A DNA stretch of 12,236 nt from Chloroflexota bacterium (GTDB lineage Bacteria > Chloroflexota > Dehalococcoidia > SAR202 > UBA11138), in the NCBI GenBank assembly GCA_022566975.1, contig JADFHV010000027.1, positions 1 to 12,236 on the forward strand, in the 5' to 3' direction. The notes under the pieces are model-generated. The model was not told the origin of the DNA. It saw nothing but the letters and a program-made list of their open reading frames with translations, and did not search any database. The translations under genes were made by a program, and so were the position numbers. Each line of letters opens with the position of its first letter. Within the stretch, counting starts at the first letter, position 1. Positions 1 through 6,171 of the stretch are shown here, in pieces.

Positions 1-2
1 CT

Positions 3-272
3 TTGCGCGCGTTGAAGGACGTTGACGGTTTCGTGGACGCGCTCGCCGGGAGAATCGTCACGCTGGAGGCTCTGCTCCTCGGCCTCTGCGACCGCCACGG
101 ACCGGAAGACGTGCGGCAACGCGTCCAGGCGCTGTCCACATTGGACAAGGTCATTCGAATTTGCTTCTCCACCGTGAACCGGGATCCCCGAGACGGGCTC
201 ATCTCGTACTACGAGAGCCTCGCGGGGGAACTCGACCCGCTGATTCTGTGGAATCCCCGCTCGGGAGGCTGA
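3..272 (+). CDS. Small hypothetical protein, possibly 5'-truncated, upstream of Beta-family gene
   Basis: This reading frame is open to the window edge. The first usable start is a TTG at position 3, so the true start may lie upstream and the 89 residues are a minimum. I do not recognise the family. The product looks mostly helical and soluble, with a leucine-rich segment near residues 15-30 and no signal peptide or membrane span. Its TGA (270-272) lies 2 nt before the ATG of the Beta-family gene. The GGGAGG ribosome site of that next gene (263-268) lies inside this gene's last codons. This arrangement implies one operon with translational coupling, so the protein may be a partner of the Beta-family product. 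Function is unknown. Confidence 0.6.
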   Translation: MRALKDVDGFVDALAGRIVTLEALLLGLCDRHGPEDVRQRVQALSTLDKVIRICFSTVNRDPRDGLISYYESLAGELDPLILWNPRSGG

Positions 273-274
273 GC

Positions 275-1336
275 ATGACGTTTGCTCATGATCACTACGT
301 GCCCGTGCTGAAGATCAAGCGTGGTGAGAAGAAGGCACTCCGGCTTATCACGCCTACCCTTCAGCACCGCATCACGCCCCTGCTGGAGATCGTGGAGCGC
401 AGAGACGACAAGGAACTCGATAAACACCTAGATACGGCGTTCAAAGACCTCGCCGAAAGCGTTCAACCATTCTCGCGTTGCTTCCTTGATGCGCGTGAGA
501 TCGCTCCCGACGGCCCGTCGGCCGCTGCTGAGGTGTTCCGCAGAGCGTCTGCAACGGGCATCGTGTTCACACCCGTTACCGGGCTCTCTCGATCCGCTGA
601 CGTCCACGCTGCTTTGAGCTACCGCACCCACGGGGTGGCGCTTCGGTTGACCCGTGCTGAATTCGAGGGTAGCAGCCTTCCTGGGCAACTCTGGGACTTT
701 ATCGGTCGGCACGGGCTTGTCCCAGAGGAGACCGACCTAATCGTCGACCTCGGCCCGGTGGACGATCTAGTCACCGCTGGCGTGACAGCGCTGACCGACG
801 CGTTCCTGGCCGATGTACCTGATCACTCGCGGTGGCGGACGTTCATCATCTCTGCGTGCGCGTTTCCATCGACCATGGGAGGTGTGGATCGGCACTCCTA
901 CAAACTGATTGAACGGGCAGACTGGATAGCATGGCGAGACGGTCTCTATGCTCATCGACGCACCATTCCGCGGCTACCTACCTTCAGCGATTGCGCAATT
1001 CAACACCCTGCGGGTGTCGAGGGCTTCAACCCGGCGACGATGCAGGTCTCCGCATCGGTTCGATACACATGGTCGGACGATTGGCTGCTCATCAAGGGCG
1101 AGAGCACGCGACTCACGCCGCCCGGCATACAGTTCCCAGCGTTGGCAACGCAGCTCGTCTACGGCCACCTCAAGTCCCACTTCTCGGGAGCAAGCCACTG
1201 CGACGGCTGCGCGTCGATACAGACCTCAGCGCGTGGAGCCCCCCGCCTCGGCTCGGCGGAAATTTGGCGTCGCCTCGGAACCGTCCATCACATCACGACG
1301 GTCGTGCAGGAACTTGCAGCGTTGCCCTCACCTTGA
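275..1336 (+). CDS. Beta family protein (PF14350-like)
   Basis: This 353-residue protein resembles the 'beta family' (Pfam Beta_protein, named from phage T4), whose biochemical role is not established. The family-like features are an N-terminal YVPVLKIKRGE stretch (residues 8-18) followed by ITPLLEI (33-39), a central DLIVDLGPVDD strand (154-164), DWIAWRDGLY (216-225), and SDCAIQHP (238-245), which matches the conserved 'D-x-x-x-QHP' region. The ATG at 275 is chosen over an in-frame start at 161 because GGGAGG at 263-268 sits 6 nt upstream and because the earlier start would overlap the preceding gene. No signal peptide or membrane span is seen. The 3' end overlaps the convergent sce7726-like gene by 44 bp. 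Proteins of this kind often occur beside sce7726-type proteins, which suggests a two-part accessory system, possibly defensive. That role is inference. Confidence 0.78.
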   Translation: MTFAHDHYVPVLKIKRGEKKALRLITPTLQHRITPLLEIVERRDDKELDKHLDTAFKDLAESVQPFSRCFLDAREIAPDGPSAAAEVFRRASATGIVFTPVTGLSRSADVHAALSYRTHGVALRLTRAEFEGSSLPGQLWDFIGRHGLVPEETDLIVDLGPVDDLVTAGVTALTDAFLADVPDHSRWRTFIISACAFPSTMGGVDRHSYKLIERADWIAWRDGLYAHRRTIPRLPTFSDCAIQHPAGVEGFNPATMQVSASVRYTWSDDWLLIKGESTRLTPPGIQFPALATQLVYGHLKSHFSGASHCDGCASIQTSARGAPRLGSAEIWRRLGTVHHITTVVQELAALPSP

Positions 1337-1892
1337 GCTGGGCCCGCACCGTCTCGGCGATCTCTTGCACTTTGAAGTGCTCGCACACCCTGTTCCACAC
1401 TATCCGGCGTGGCTTCCCCCGAACACCGCGCGCCACGTCGCGTCGCGTCAGTAGTGTGATGGCGTCATCGAGCCACAACAGCTCGACCAGCGAGCGGGGA
1501 TCCCTTCGGGGGTTATTCCGGCCCCGCCGCACAGTCTTGAACCGTGGCCCCTTCGGGCCTGATTCGAAACGAAGAACACCCCACCAACGAGGCACGGTAT
1601 TCAATGTCTCGGTGAAGTGCCGGTCGCCGACGACTATAGTCGCCCGGTCGACTACTTTGCTGTACATGTCGACCTGACCGTCGAGGCGACGCAAGCTGTC
1701 GCGATCCGACTTGATCTCGTACCCGTGAAAGCGGCCGTTGACCACCGCCAGGTCGATCCGCACTTGGCCACGACAAACACCGAGTTCTTCAATGACCACG
1801 GTGTCGGCCTCGGCAGCGTGCTTGACCAGCAGCCACGACCGTAAAGCCTGTCGGATGTCTGCGTCGCGGAACGTGCTGTCTTGCCTGTTCAT
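1293..1892 (-). CDS. sce7726 family protein, PD-(D/E)xK nuclease-like
   Basis: This 199-residue protein matches the sce7726 family, named after a Sorangium cellulosum gene. The N-terminal half carries a clear PD-(D/E)xK nuclease-type core: a helix with DIRQALRSWL (12-21), an acidic EELG (35-38), the strand RIDLAVV with Asp47, and the YEIKSD strand with Glu59 and Lys61, the D-x(11)-E-x-K pattern of the fold. The C-terminal third is basic (many Arg), which would suit nucleic-acid binding. The ATG is at 1892-1890 on the minus strand; I see no strong Shine-Dalgarno sequence before it. The gene is convergent with the Beta-family gene and overlaps its last 44 bp. DNA cleavage is inferred from the motif only; the family has no established activity that I know of. 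Confidence 0.8.
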   Translation of the reverse strand: MNRQDSTFRDADIRQALRSWLLVKHAAEADTVVIEELGVCRGQVRIDLAVVNGRFHGYEIKSDRDSLRRLDGQVDMYSKVVDRATIVVGDRHFTETLNTVPRWWGVLRFESGPKGPRFKTVRRGRNNPRRDPRSLVELLWLDDAITLLTRRDVARGVRGKPRRIVWNRVCEHFKVQEIAETVRAQLKVRATLQVPARPS

Positions 1893-2196
1893 GCAGCGGT
1901 TCGCTCAGGCGAGACGTCGTTCAACAAGACCAGCCACCCGAAAAAGCTTCCTCGACACTATCACAAGCACGACCCTTAGCTTCTCTTCGCTTCTATCGGC
2001 ATTCCGATCCAATGCCCAAGCCCCGTTATGGAGTACACTACCCACCGTGTACGCTGGCGTCAAGGGAGGGAACTCCCCCAATTAGCGTTCGTCGTATGCC
2101 TAGCCGTCACGCCGGACACGGCCGATGGCCGCTCACATCGACAACATACAGGCGCCCTCCTCACCGGCTCCACCGGCGCGGTGGCCCGTGGTCCGG
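1893..2196. other. Gene-free stretch between the sce7726-like gene and the corrinoid promoter
   Basis: No credible gene is seen here; the short open frames lack ribosome sites and protein-like composition. The stretch must contain the promoter of the leftward sce7726-like gene, but I could not pick a convincing -35/-10 pair on the minus strand. Near its right end CCACCG (2170-2175) pairs with CGGTGG (2179-2184) around a 3-nt loop, forming a GC-rich hairpin directly upstream of the next promoter. It has no T-tract, so its role as a terminator is doubtful. Confidence 0.5.
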
Positions 2197-2226
2197 TTGA
2201 CAATCTCCAGCTACAGTCGGAATAAT
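2197..2226 (+). promoter_or_regulatory. Sigma70-type promoter of the corrinoid protein gene
   Basis: A perfect TTGACA (-35, 2197-2202) is followed after 18 bp by AATAAT (-10, 2221-2226). Transcription would start near 2233, giving a leader of about 25 nt with the GGAG ribosome site at 2246-2249 before the ATG at 2259. Match quality and position make this the most convincing promoter in the window; no transcript data are available. Confidence 0.65.
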
Positions 2227-2234
2227 GGCTGGAG
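2205..2234. repeat. Inverted repeat flanking the -10 box (operator candidate)
   Basis: CTCCAGC (2205-2211) and GCTGGAG (2228-2234) are perfect 7-bp inverted arms separated by 16 bp. One arm lies in the -35/-10 spacer and the other covers the likely transcription start. Half-sites about two helical turns apart over a promoter core are typical of dimeric repressor operators. No regulator gene is present in the window, so the binding protein is unknown. Confidence 0.45.
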
Positions 2235-2258
2235 CGCACGCGCACGGAGTGCATCTAG

Positions 2259-3017
2259 ATGCCCATAGTCAACGAAGGTATCCAGAGCGAGTTGGGCTAC
2301 ATCACCAAGCCCTTCGAGCTGGACCACATTAAAGGTCTTTTCGAGAATACGGACCCCTTAATGCAGGAGATGGCCTACGCTCTGATCACGGGCGACCAGC
2401 ACGCCGTGGACCGGATGACCAAGCAGGCCCTGGATGACGGCTTCGACGCCAACACGGTCATGGACGACGGCCTGATCAGCGGGATGGCCATCATCGGGAT
2501 CAAGTTCCGGGACAACATCATCTTCGTTCCCGAGGTGCTGGTGGCCGCCCGCGCCATGAAGGCCGGCATGGCCCATATCGAGCCGATACTCTCGGCGTCG
2601 GGCATCGAGCCCATCGGCACCGTCGTCATGGGCACCGTGAAGGGCGACCTCCACGACATCGGCAAGAACCTGTGCATCATGATGCTCCGGGGCTCCGGTT
2701 TTGTCGTCCATGACCTTGGCGTGGACACGAAGCCGGACGAGTTCATAGACGCGGTCATGGAGCACGGCGCCCAGGCGCTGGGGATGTCTGCCCTGCTGAC
2801 CACGACCATGCCCAACATGGGCAGGACCATCGTAGCCTTCGAGGAGGCGGGAGTTCGTGACGCCGTCAAGATCATGGTCGGCGGCGCCCCGGTTACCCAG
2901 GAGTTCGCCGACGACATGGGCGCCGATGGCTACGGCAAGGATGCCATAGCGTGCGTCGACCTGGCGAAGCTCCTCCTCAGCAAAGAGGTGGCGATGGAGG
3001 CGGCCGCCTCGGAGTGA
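2259..3017 (+). CDS. Methylamine-type corrinoid (cobalamin-binding) methyl-carrier protein
   Basis: This 252-residue cytoplasmic protein belongs to the MtbC/MttC/MtmC-like corrinoid protein family. These proteins carry a methyl group on cobalt between a substrate-specific methyltransferase and a second methyltransferase. Residues about 25-110 form the helical B12-binding cap domain. Residues about 118-245 form the Rossmann-like B12 domain, with the signature D130-x-H132-x-x-G135 (His132 is the lower cobalt ligand), Ser177-x-Leu179 and Gly208-Gly209 for the corrin tail. Length is slightly above the usual 210-230 because of an N-terminal extension of roughly 20 residues. The ATG at 2259 has GGAG at 2246-2249 and a strong promoter upstream. 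The activator gene downstream supports the role. The substrate (mono-, di- or trimethylamine, betaine or another methylated compound) cannot be read from this protein, and no methyltransferase gene lies in the window. Confidence 0.92.
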   Translation: MPIVNEGIQSELGYITKPFELDHIKGLFENTDPLMQEMAYALITGDQHAVDRMTKQALDDGFDANTVMDDGLISGMAIIGIKFRDNIIFVPEVLVAARAMKAGMAHIEPILSASGIEPIGTVVMGTVKGDLHDIGKNLCIMMLRGSGFVVHDLGVDTKPDEFIDAVMEHGAQALGMSALLTTTMPNMGRTIVAFEEAGVRDAVKIMVGGAPVTQEFADDMGADGYGKDAIACVDLAKLLLSKEVAMEAAASE

Positions 3018-3028
3018 TGTCTACTCTT

Positions 3029-3088
3029 CGTAGGTGCGAGCCGGCGCGCTCGCCCTAGCAAGGGGAGACACACAGGTCTGCCCCTACG
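3029..3088. repeat. CGTAGG-type palindromic intergenic repeat
   Basis: Terminal inverted ends CGTAGG (3029-3034) and CCTACG (3083-3088) enclose imperfectly paired inner sequence (GTGCGAGCC against GGTCTGCCCC). The right end GCCCCTACG (3080-3088) recurs exactly at 11268-11276 and with one mismatch at 6287-6295, marking a dispersed family. It lies between the corrinoid gene and the small cysteine protein gene, which argues against reading coding sequence through it. Confidence 0.5.
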
Positions 3089-3150
3089 GAATCCAAGGCT
3101 GTCTGCCCCCGCGTCGTCCGTTGATCGGTGTGGTCGGTGAGAAGGAGACA

Positions 3151-3396
3151 GTGCGACAGCAGATAGACGAAAAACGTTACCGGGCCAGTATTGCCCGGCT
3201 TGAGGCGGTTTTCCGGGGCATCTCGGAGACCGCAACGCAAGTCTCCACCCGACGGTGTCCATACAAGAACGTCCAGGACCGCTGTACGGCTAAGTTCGGC
3301 TGCCGCAACCAGCACCGCACCCCGACAGGTCGGGGCGAGCTGCCCATCTGCACCGGCAGCGACAACCTGGACTACCGCAGCGCCTGGGAGGTCTAG
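3151..3396 (+). CDS. Small four-cysteine protein in the corrinoid locus
   Basis: I do not recognise this 81-residue protein. I place the start at GTG 3151 because AAGGAG (3142-3147) precedes it, although the spacing is short. An upstream in-frame start at 3034 would translate through a palindromic repeat and give low-complexity sequence. The N-terminal half is a charged helix; the C-terminal half has four cysteines spaced C-x8-C-x5-C-x15-C (residues 36, 45, 51 and 67 of this frame), which could bind zinc or an iron-sulfur cluster. It ends LDYRSAWEV. It lies between the corrinoid protein and its activator, so a role in corrinoid or methyl-transfer chemistry is possible. The last inter-cysteine spacer is partly encoded by a perfect palindrome that also occurs in an intergenic repeat elsewhere in the window. 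Confidence 0.6.
   Translation: MRQQIDEKRYRASIARLEAVFRGISETATQVSTRRCPYKNVQDRCTAKFGCRNQHRTPTGRGELPICTGSDNLDYRSAWEV
3320..3338. repeat. Palindrome inside the small CDS, shared with an intergenic repeat
   Basis: CCCCGAC (3320-3326) and GTCGGGG (3329-3335) are perfect inverted arms around AG. Positions 3321-3338 are identical over 18 bp to 8764-8781, which lies in a gene-free repeat element. In the small cysteine protein it encodes Thr-Pro-Thr-Gly-Arg-Gly (residues 57-62), between the third and fourth cysteines. Confidence 0.7.
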
Positions 3397-3424
3397 GGCG
3401 TCCCCTGCCTTGAGCAGACCCCCT

Positions 3425-3442
3425 CTGGCTGGCCGAAGCCAG
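3425..3442. other. Hairpin between the small cysteine gene and the activator gene
   Basis: CTGGCT (3425-3430) pairs with AGCCAG (3437-3442) around a 6-nt loop, 28 nt after the small gene's stop. There is no T-tract, so it is a weak terminator candidate. Its arms contain the same CTGG/CCAG core as the palindrome at 3460-3473. Confidence 0.3.
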
Positions 3443-3459
3443 GTCCTCTACACTGGCTC

Positions 3460-3473
3460 GCTGGTCAACCAGC
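3460..3473. repeat. 14-bp palindrome at the -35 region of the activator promoter
   Basis: GCTGGT (3460-3465) and ACCAGC (3468-3473) are perfect arms separated by CA. The site covers the position where the -35 element would lie relative to the -10 at 3488-3493, as expected for an operator or an activator site. The half-site GCTGG is the same as in the dyad before the corrinoid gene (2205-2234). Confidence 0.45.
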
Positions 3474-3484
3474 TATCGACACGG

Positions 3485-3500
3485 TGCTAGAATAGTCCCA
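3485..3500 (+). promoter_or_regulatory. Extended -10 promoter giving a probably leaderless activator mRNA
   Basis: TGC followed by TAGAAT (3485-3493) fits an extended -10 element. The ATG at 3500 starts 6 nt after the hexamer, which is where transcription itself should begin. No Shine-Dalgarno sequence is present between 3480 and 3499. Together these suggest a leaderless transcript. No good -35 hexamer is seen, which fits an extended -10 or activator-dependent promoter. Confidence 0.5.
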
Positions 3501-5131
3501 TGTCGCCTCTGCTCCACGACGGCCGCGAGCTCAATCTGGTCGCCGGCCAGACGATCTTCGACTACGCCGACGCCCTCAAGATCAGAGTCCCAACATCCTG
3601 CGGGCGAAGTGGGGAGTGCCACGAGTGCATCGTCGAGATACGGCGCGGCATGGAGGCCCTCAGCCCGCCCAGTGAGCCCGAGGAGTTCCTGCGCGGCGAC
3701 TTCCGCCTGGCGTGCCAGGCGACTGTCCTGGACCCGGGGGCCGTCGTCGAGTTCGCCGTGCTCCGCCGCCAGCCCCGTATTCTGACCCAGTCGATTCGGC
3801 GCAATGTGGACCTCGACCCCATGACGGTACGACGGGGCGACGGCGTCTTCTTCGGAGACGAGCGCATCGACGACTACCGTGGCCGCATCTGCGGTCTGGC
3901 CATCGACGTTGGCACCACCACGGTCGTCCTCAACCTGGCAGACCTAGAGAGCGGCGAGGTCATCTACACCGCATCTTTCGAAAACCCGCAGCGGTTCGGC
4001 GGCAGCGACATCATGCACCGCATCTCCTACGATGGCGGCCAGGGCCAAGGCGAGCTACAGCAGGTGATGCTCTCGGCCATCAACTTCGAGATAGGCGACA
4101 TGGTGCGCAAGCTGCGTAAAATGCGCATCCATCGAAGGCAGATATACGAAGTCGTCGTGGTGGGCAACGCCACCATGAGGGATATCCTCTTCGGCGTGAA
4201 CGTCCAGTCTGTAGGCGAGAGGCCCTACAAGTCCCTGACCGAGCTGGAGATGGAGCTCGGCCTCAGGGACGACACCGCACTCAACTTGACCGCCAAGGAG
4301 CTGGGCCTTCGCGTCTTCCCTCAGGCCAACGTCTACGGCGGGCCCCTCATCGGCTGTCACGTCGGCGCCGACGTCGTGGCAGACCTCCTCGCCATTGGCA
4401 TCGACCAGCAGGACGATGACGTGATGCTCATAGACGTGGGCACCAACACTGAGGTGGTCGTCGGGAACCGCCACCGGATGATGGCGGCCTCCTGCCCGGC
4501 CGGACCCGCCTTCGAGGGCGGCGAGATAACCTACGGGATGCCCGGCTACGAGGGAGCCATCGAGTCCGTCGAGCTGGACGGCGGCAGCGTCAAGTACCGG
4601 ACCATCGGCGACGTGGAGGCGCAAGGTATCTGCGGTTCCGGCCTCGTGGACGCCCTGGCGGAGCTCAGACGCACGGGACAGATGAGCGAGCTGGGCGTCT
4701 TCCAGGACGGCCGCGACGCCTTCACCATCGTGCCTGAGAAGGGGATCACCCTCTCCAGGCCCGACGTCAGCGCGCTGGCCCAGGCCAAGTCCGCGAACTA
4801 CTCGGGCCAGTACATCACGCTCCAGCGATACGGCGTGCCTGTCGAGAAGATATCCCGGCTCTACCTGGCCGGCGGCTTCGCCAACTACGTCAACATCGAC
4901 AACGCCGTCGCCATCGGCTTCATCGCGAACATGCCACCGGAGCGGATCGTCAAGGTCGGCAATGCCTCCCTGGAGGGGGCGACCATAATGCTCCTCTCCC
5001 AGAAGATGCGTCGCACCGCCGAGGAGATGGTAGGCACCATAGAGCACATCGAGCTGGAGACGACTCCCGACTTCTTCGACATATTCGTCGAGGGGTGCAT
5101 GTTTAATCCCATGGGGAAAGTTATCAGTTGA
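3500..5131 (+). CDS. RACE-type reductive activator of corrinoid enzymes (2Fe-2S ferredoxin + ASKHA ATPase, DUF4445)
   Basis: This 543-residue protein would reactivate Co(II) corrinoid to Co(I) by ATP-driven electron transfer, as known for RACE/RamA-like activators. An N-terminal plant-type [2Fe-2S] domain (about 1-90) carries Cys34-x5-Cys40-x2-Cys43 and Cys72. A short linker (about 91-130) leads to an ASKHA-fold ATPase: phosphate-1 loop GLAIDVGTTT (132-141), phosphate-2 loop LIDVGTNTE (310-318) and the C-terminal YLAGGFANY motif (455-463). The protein is shorter than RACE proteins of 600 residues or more because the region between ferredoxin and ATPase domains is small. The ATG at 3500 lacks a ribosome site but sits just after an extended -10 box. 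The last codons and the stop lie in a heptamer repeat array. The corrinoid protein two genes upstream is the obvious client. Confidence 0.92.
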   Translation: MSPLLHDGRELNLVAGQTIFDYADALKIRVPTSCGRSGECHECIVEIRRGMEALSPPSEPEEFLRGDFRLACQATVLDPGAVVEFAVLRRQPRILTQSIRRNVDLDPMTVRRGDGVFFGDERIDDYRGRICGLAIDVGTTTVVLNLADLESGEVIYTASFENPQRFGGSDIMHRISYDGGQGQGELQQVMLSAINFEIGDMVRKLRKMRIHRRQIYEVVVVGNATMRDILFGVNVQSVGERPYKSLTELEMELGLRDDTALNLTAKELGLRVFPQANVYGGPLIGCHVGADVVADLLAIGIDQQDDDVMLIDVGTNTEVVVGNRHRMMAASCPAGPAFEGGEITYGMPGYEGAIESVELDGGSVKYRTIGDVEAQGICGSGLVDALAELRRTGQMSELGVFQDGRDAFTIVPEKGITLSRPDVSALAQAKSANYSGQYITLQRYGVPVEKISRLYLAGGFANYVNIDNAVAIGFIANMPPERIVKVGNASLEGATIMLLSQKMRRTAEEMVGTIEHIELETTPDFFDIFVEGCMFNPMGKVIS

Positions 5132-5162
5132 CAGTTAACAGTTGTCAGTCGTGAGTTGAGAT
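5121..5162 (+). repeat. Degenerate heptamer tandem repeat (about 6 units)
   Basis: Six consecutive 7-base units read TTATCAG, TTGACAG, TTAACAG, TTGTCAG, TCGTGAG, TTGAGAT (consensus near TTGACAG). The array begins within the last codons of the activator gene, supplies its TGA stop (5129-5131), and ends just before the ribosome site of the dehydrogenase gene. It resembles the short tandem heptamers (STRR type) known from cyanobacteria and other bacteria. Confidence 0.7.
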
Positions 5163-5172
5163 CGGAGAACCC

Positions 5173-6171
5173 ATGACCAAGAAGGTGCTGGTGACCGACT
5201 ACGTCTGGCCGTCCGTCGAGCCTGAGCGGGCCGTGCTTGCCCAGATCGGGGCCGAGCTTGTGGTCGCTCCTGACGGCAGCGAGGAGACACTCGCGTCGCT
5301 GGCCGGAGACGTCGACGGCATCCTGACCTGCTTTGCACAGGTCACCGACACGGTGGTGCGGGCCGCGGAGCGGTGCGTCGTGATAGGCCGATATGGCGTC
5401 GGCGTCGACAACATCGCCGTCGATACGGCAACGGAGCTGGGCATCGCGGTCACCTACGTCCCCGACTACTGCGTCGAAGAGGTCTCCGACCACGTCATGG
5501 CCCTGCTGCTGGCCTGGAACCGGCGTATCGTCCTGTTCCACAACTCGGTCAAGACCTCTGGCTGGGGCAGCGTGTCGCTGACCGTGCGTATGATGCGGCT
5601 GAGGGGCAAGAAACTGGGTATCGTCGGGTTCGGAAGAATCGGGCGCTCGGTCTGCTCCAAGGCCAGGGCCTTCGGACTCGAGGTGCTGACCCACGACCCC
5701 TACGTCTCGGCCGACGTGGCGGCCCAGCACGGCGCGCGCCTGTCTGACCTGCCGACGCTGCTGGCCGAATCGGACTTCGTTACACTCCACGCGCCTCTGG
5801 TCCCTGACACCAGGAATATGATCGGCGGGGCGGAGCTGGGGATGATGAAACCAGAGGCCTTCCTCATCAACGCCGCCCGAGGGCCCCTGATCGACGAGGA
5901 TGCGCTCTATGACGCGCTGACGCAGGGCAAGATCGCCGGCGCCGGGGTGGACGTCCTGGTCGACGCGGCGCCTCCCCCCAACCATCCCCTGCTCAAGCTG
6001 GACAATCTGCTAGTCACCCCCCACGTCGCCTTCTTCTCGCAGGAGTCAACGCTGGAGCTGGAGGAGCGCGCCGCCGGGGAGGTCGCACGGGTGCTGCAGG
6101 GGCAGATGCCGGACAACCTGGTCAACCCGGAGGTGCTGTCTCACGCCAGGGCCGACCTTCCGAGGGGTTGA
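5173..6171 (+). CDS. D-isomer-specific 2-hydroxyacid dehydrogenase (CtBP/phosphoglycerate dehydrogenase-like), catalytic Glu replaced
   Basis: This 332-residue cytoplasmic protein has the full two-domain fold of NAD-dependent D-2-hydroxyacid dehydrogenases. The Rossmann loop VGFGRIG (151-157) and the downstream Asp175 (HDPY) indicate NAD binding. Catalytic Arg236 (NAARG) and His284 (TPHVAF) are present. At the third catalytic position, the DVFExEP segment of the family, the sequence reads DVLVDAAPPP (260-269), placing Ala265 where Glu is expected. Activity may therefore be altered or lost. The TPHVAF style and length resemble the C-terminal-binding-protein-like subgroup more than classic SerA, and no ACT domain is present. 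GGAG at 5164-5167 supports the ATG at 5173. The gene follows the activator by 41 bp and is probably co-transcribed. The substrate is unknown. Confidence 0.88.
   Translation: MTKKVLVTDYVWPSVEPERAVLAQIGAELVVAPDGSEETLASLAGDVDGILTCFAQVTDTVVRAAERCVVIGRYGVGVDNIAVDTATELGIAVTYVPDYCVEEVSDHVMALLLAWNRRIVLFHNSVKTSGWGSVSLTVRMMRLRGKKLGIVGFGRIGRSVCSKARAFGLEVLTHDPYVSADVAAQHGARLSDLPTLLAESDFVTLHAPLVPDTRNMIGGAELGMMKPEAFLINAARGPLIDEDALYDALTQGKIAGAGVDVLVDAAPPPNHPLLKLDNLLVTPHVAFFSQESTLELEERAAGEVARVLQGQMPDNLVNPEVLSHARADLPRG

Noticed and set aside
161..274. Longer N-terminus for the Beta-family protein
   Set aside because: It overlaps the preceding gene out of frame and lacks a ribosome site; ATG 275 has GGGAGG and begins next to the conserved YVPVLK segment.
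3034..3150. Longer N-terminus for the small cysteine protein
   Set aside because: It would translate through a palindromic repeat, and its GTG has no ribosome site; GTG 3151 has AAGGAG upstream.
4055..5047. Long minus-strand open frame opposite the activator gene
   Set aside because: It is a mirror of the GC-rich codon pattern of the real gene. Its translation is low-complexity (Val/Asp/Gly/His rich) and the plus strand has clear family motifs throughout.
4885..5985. Minus-strand open frame across the dehydrogenase
   Set aside because: It lies antisense to intact NAD-binding and catalytic motifs, has no ribosome site and reads through the heptamer repeat.
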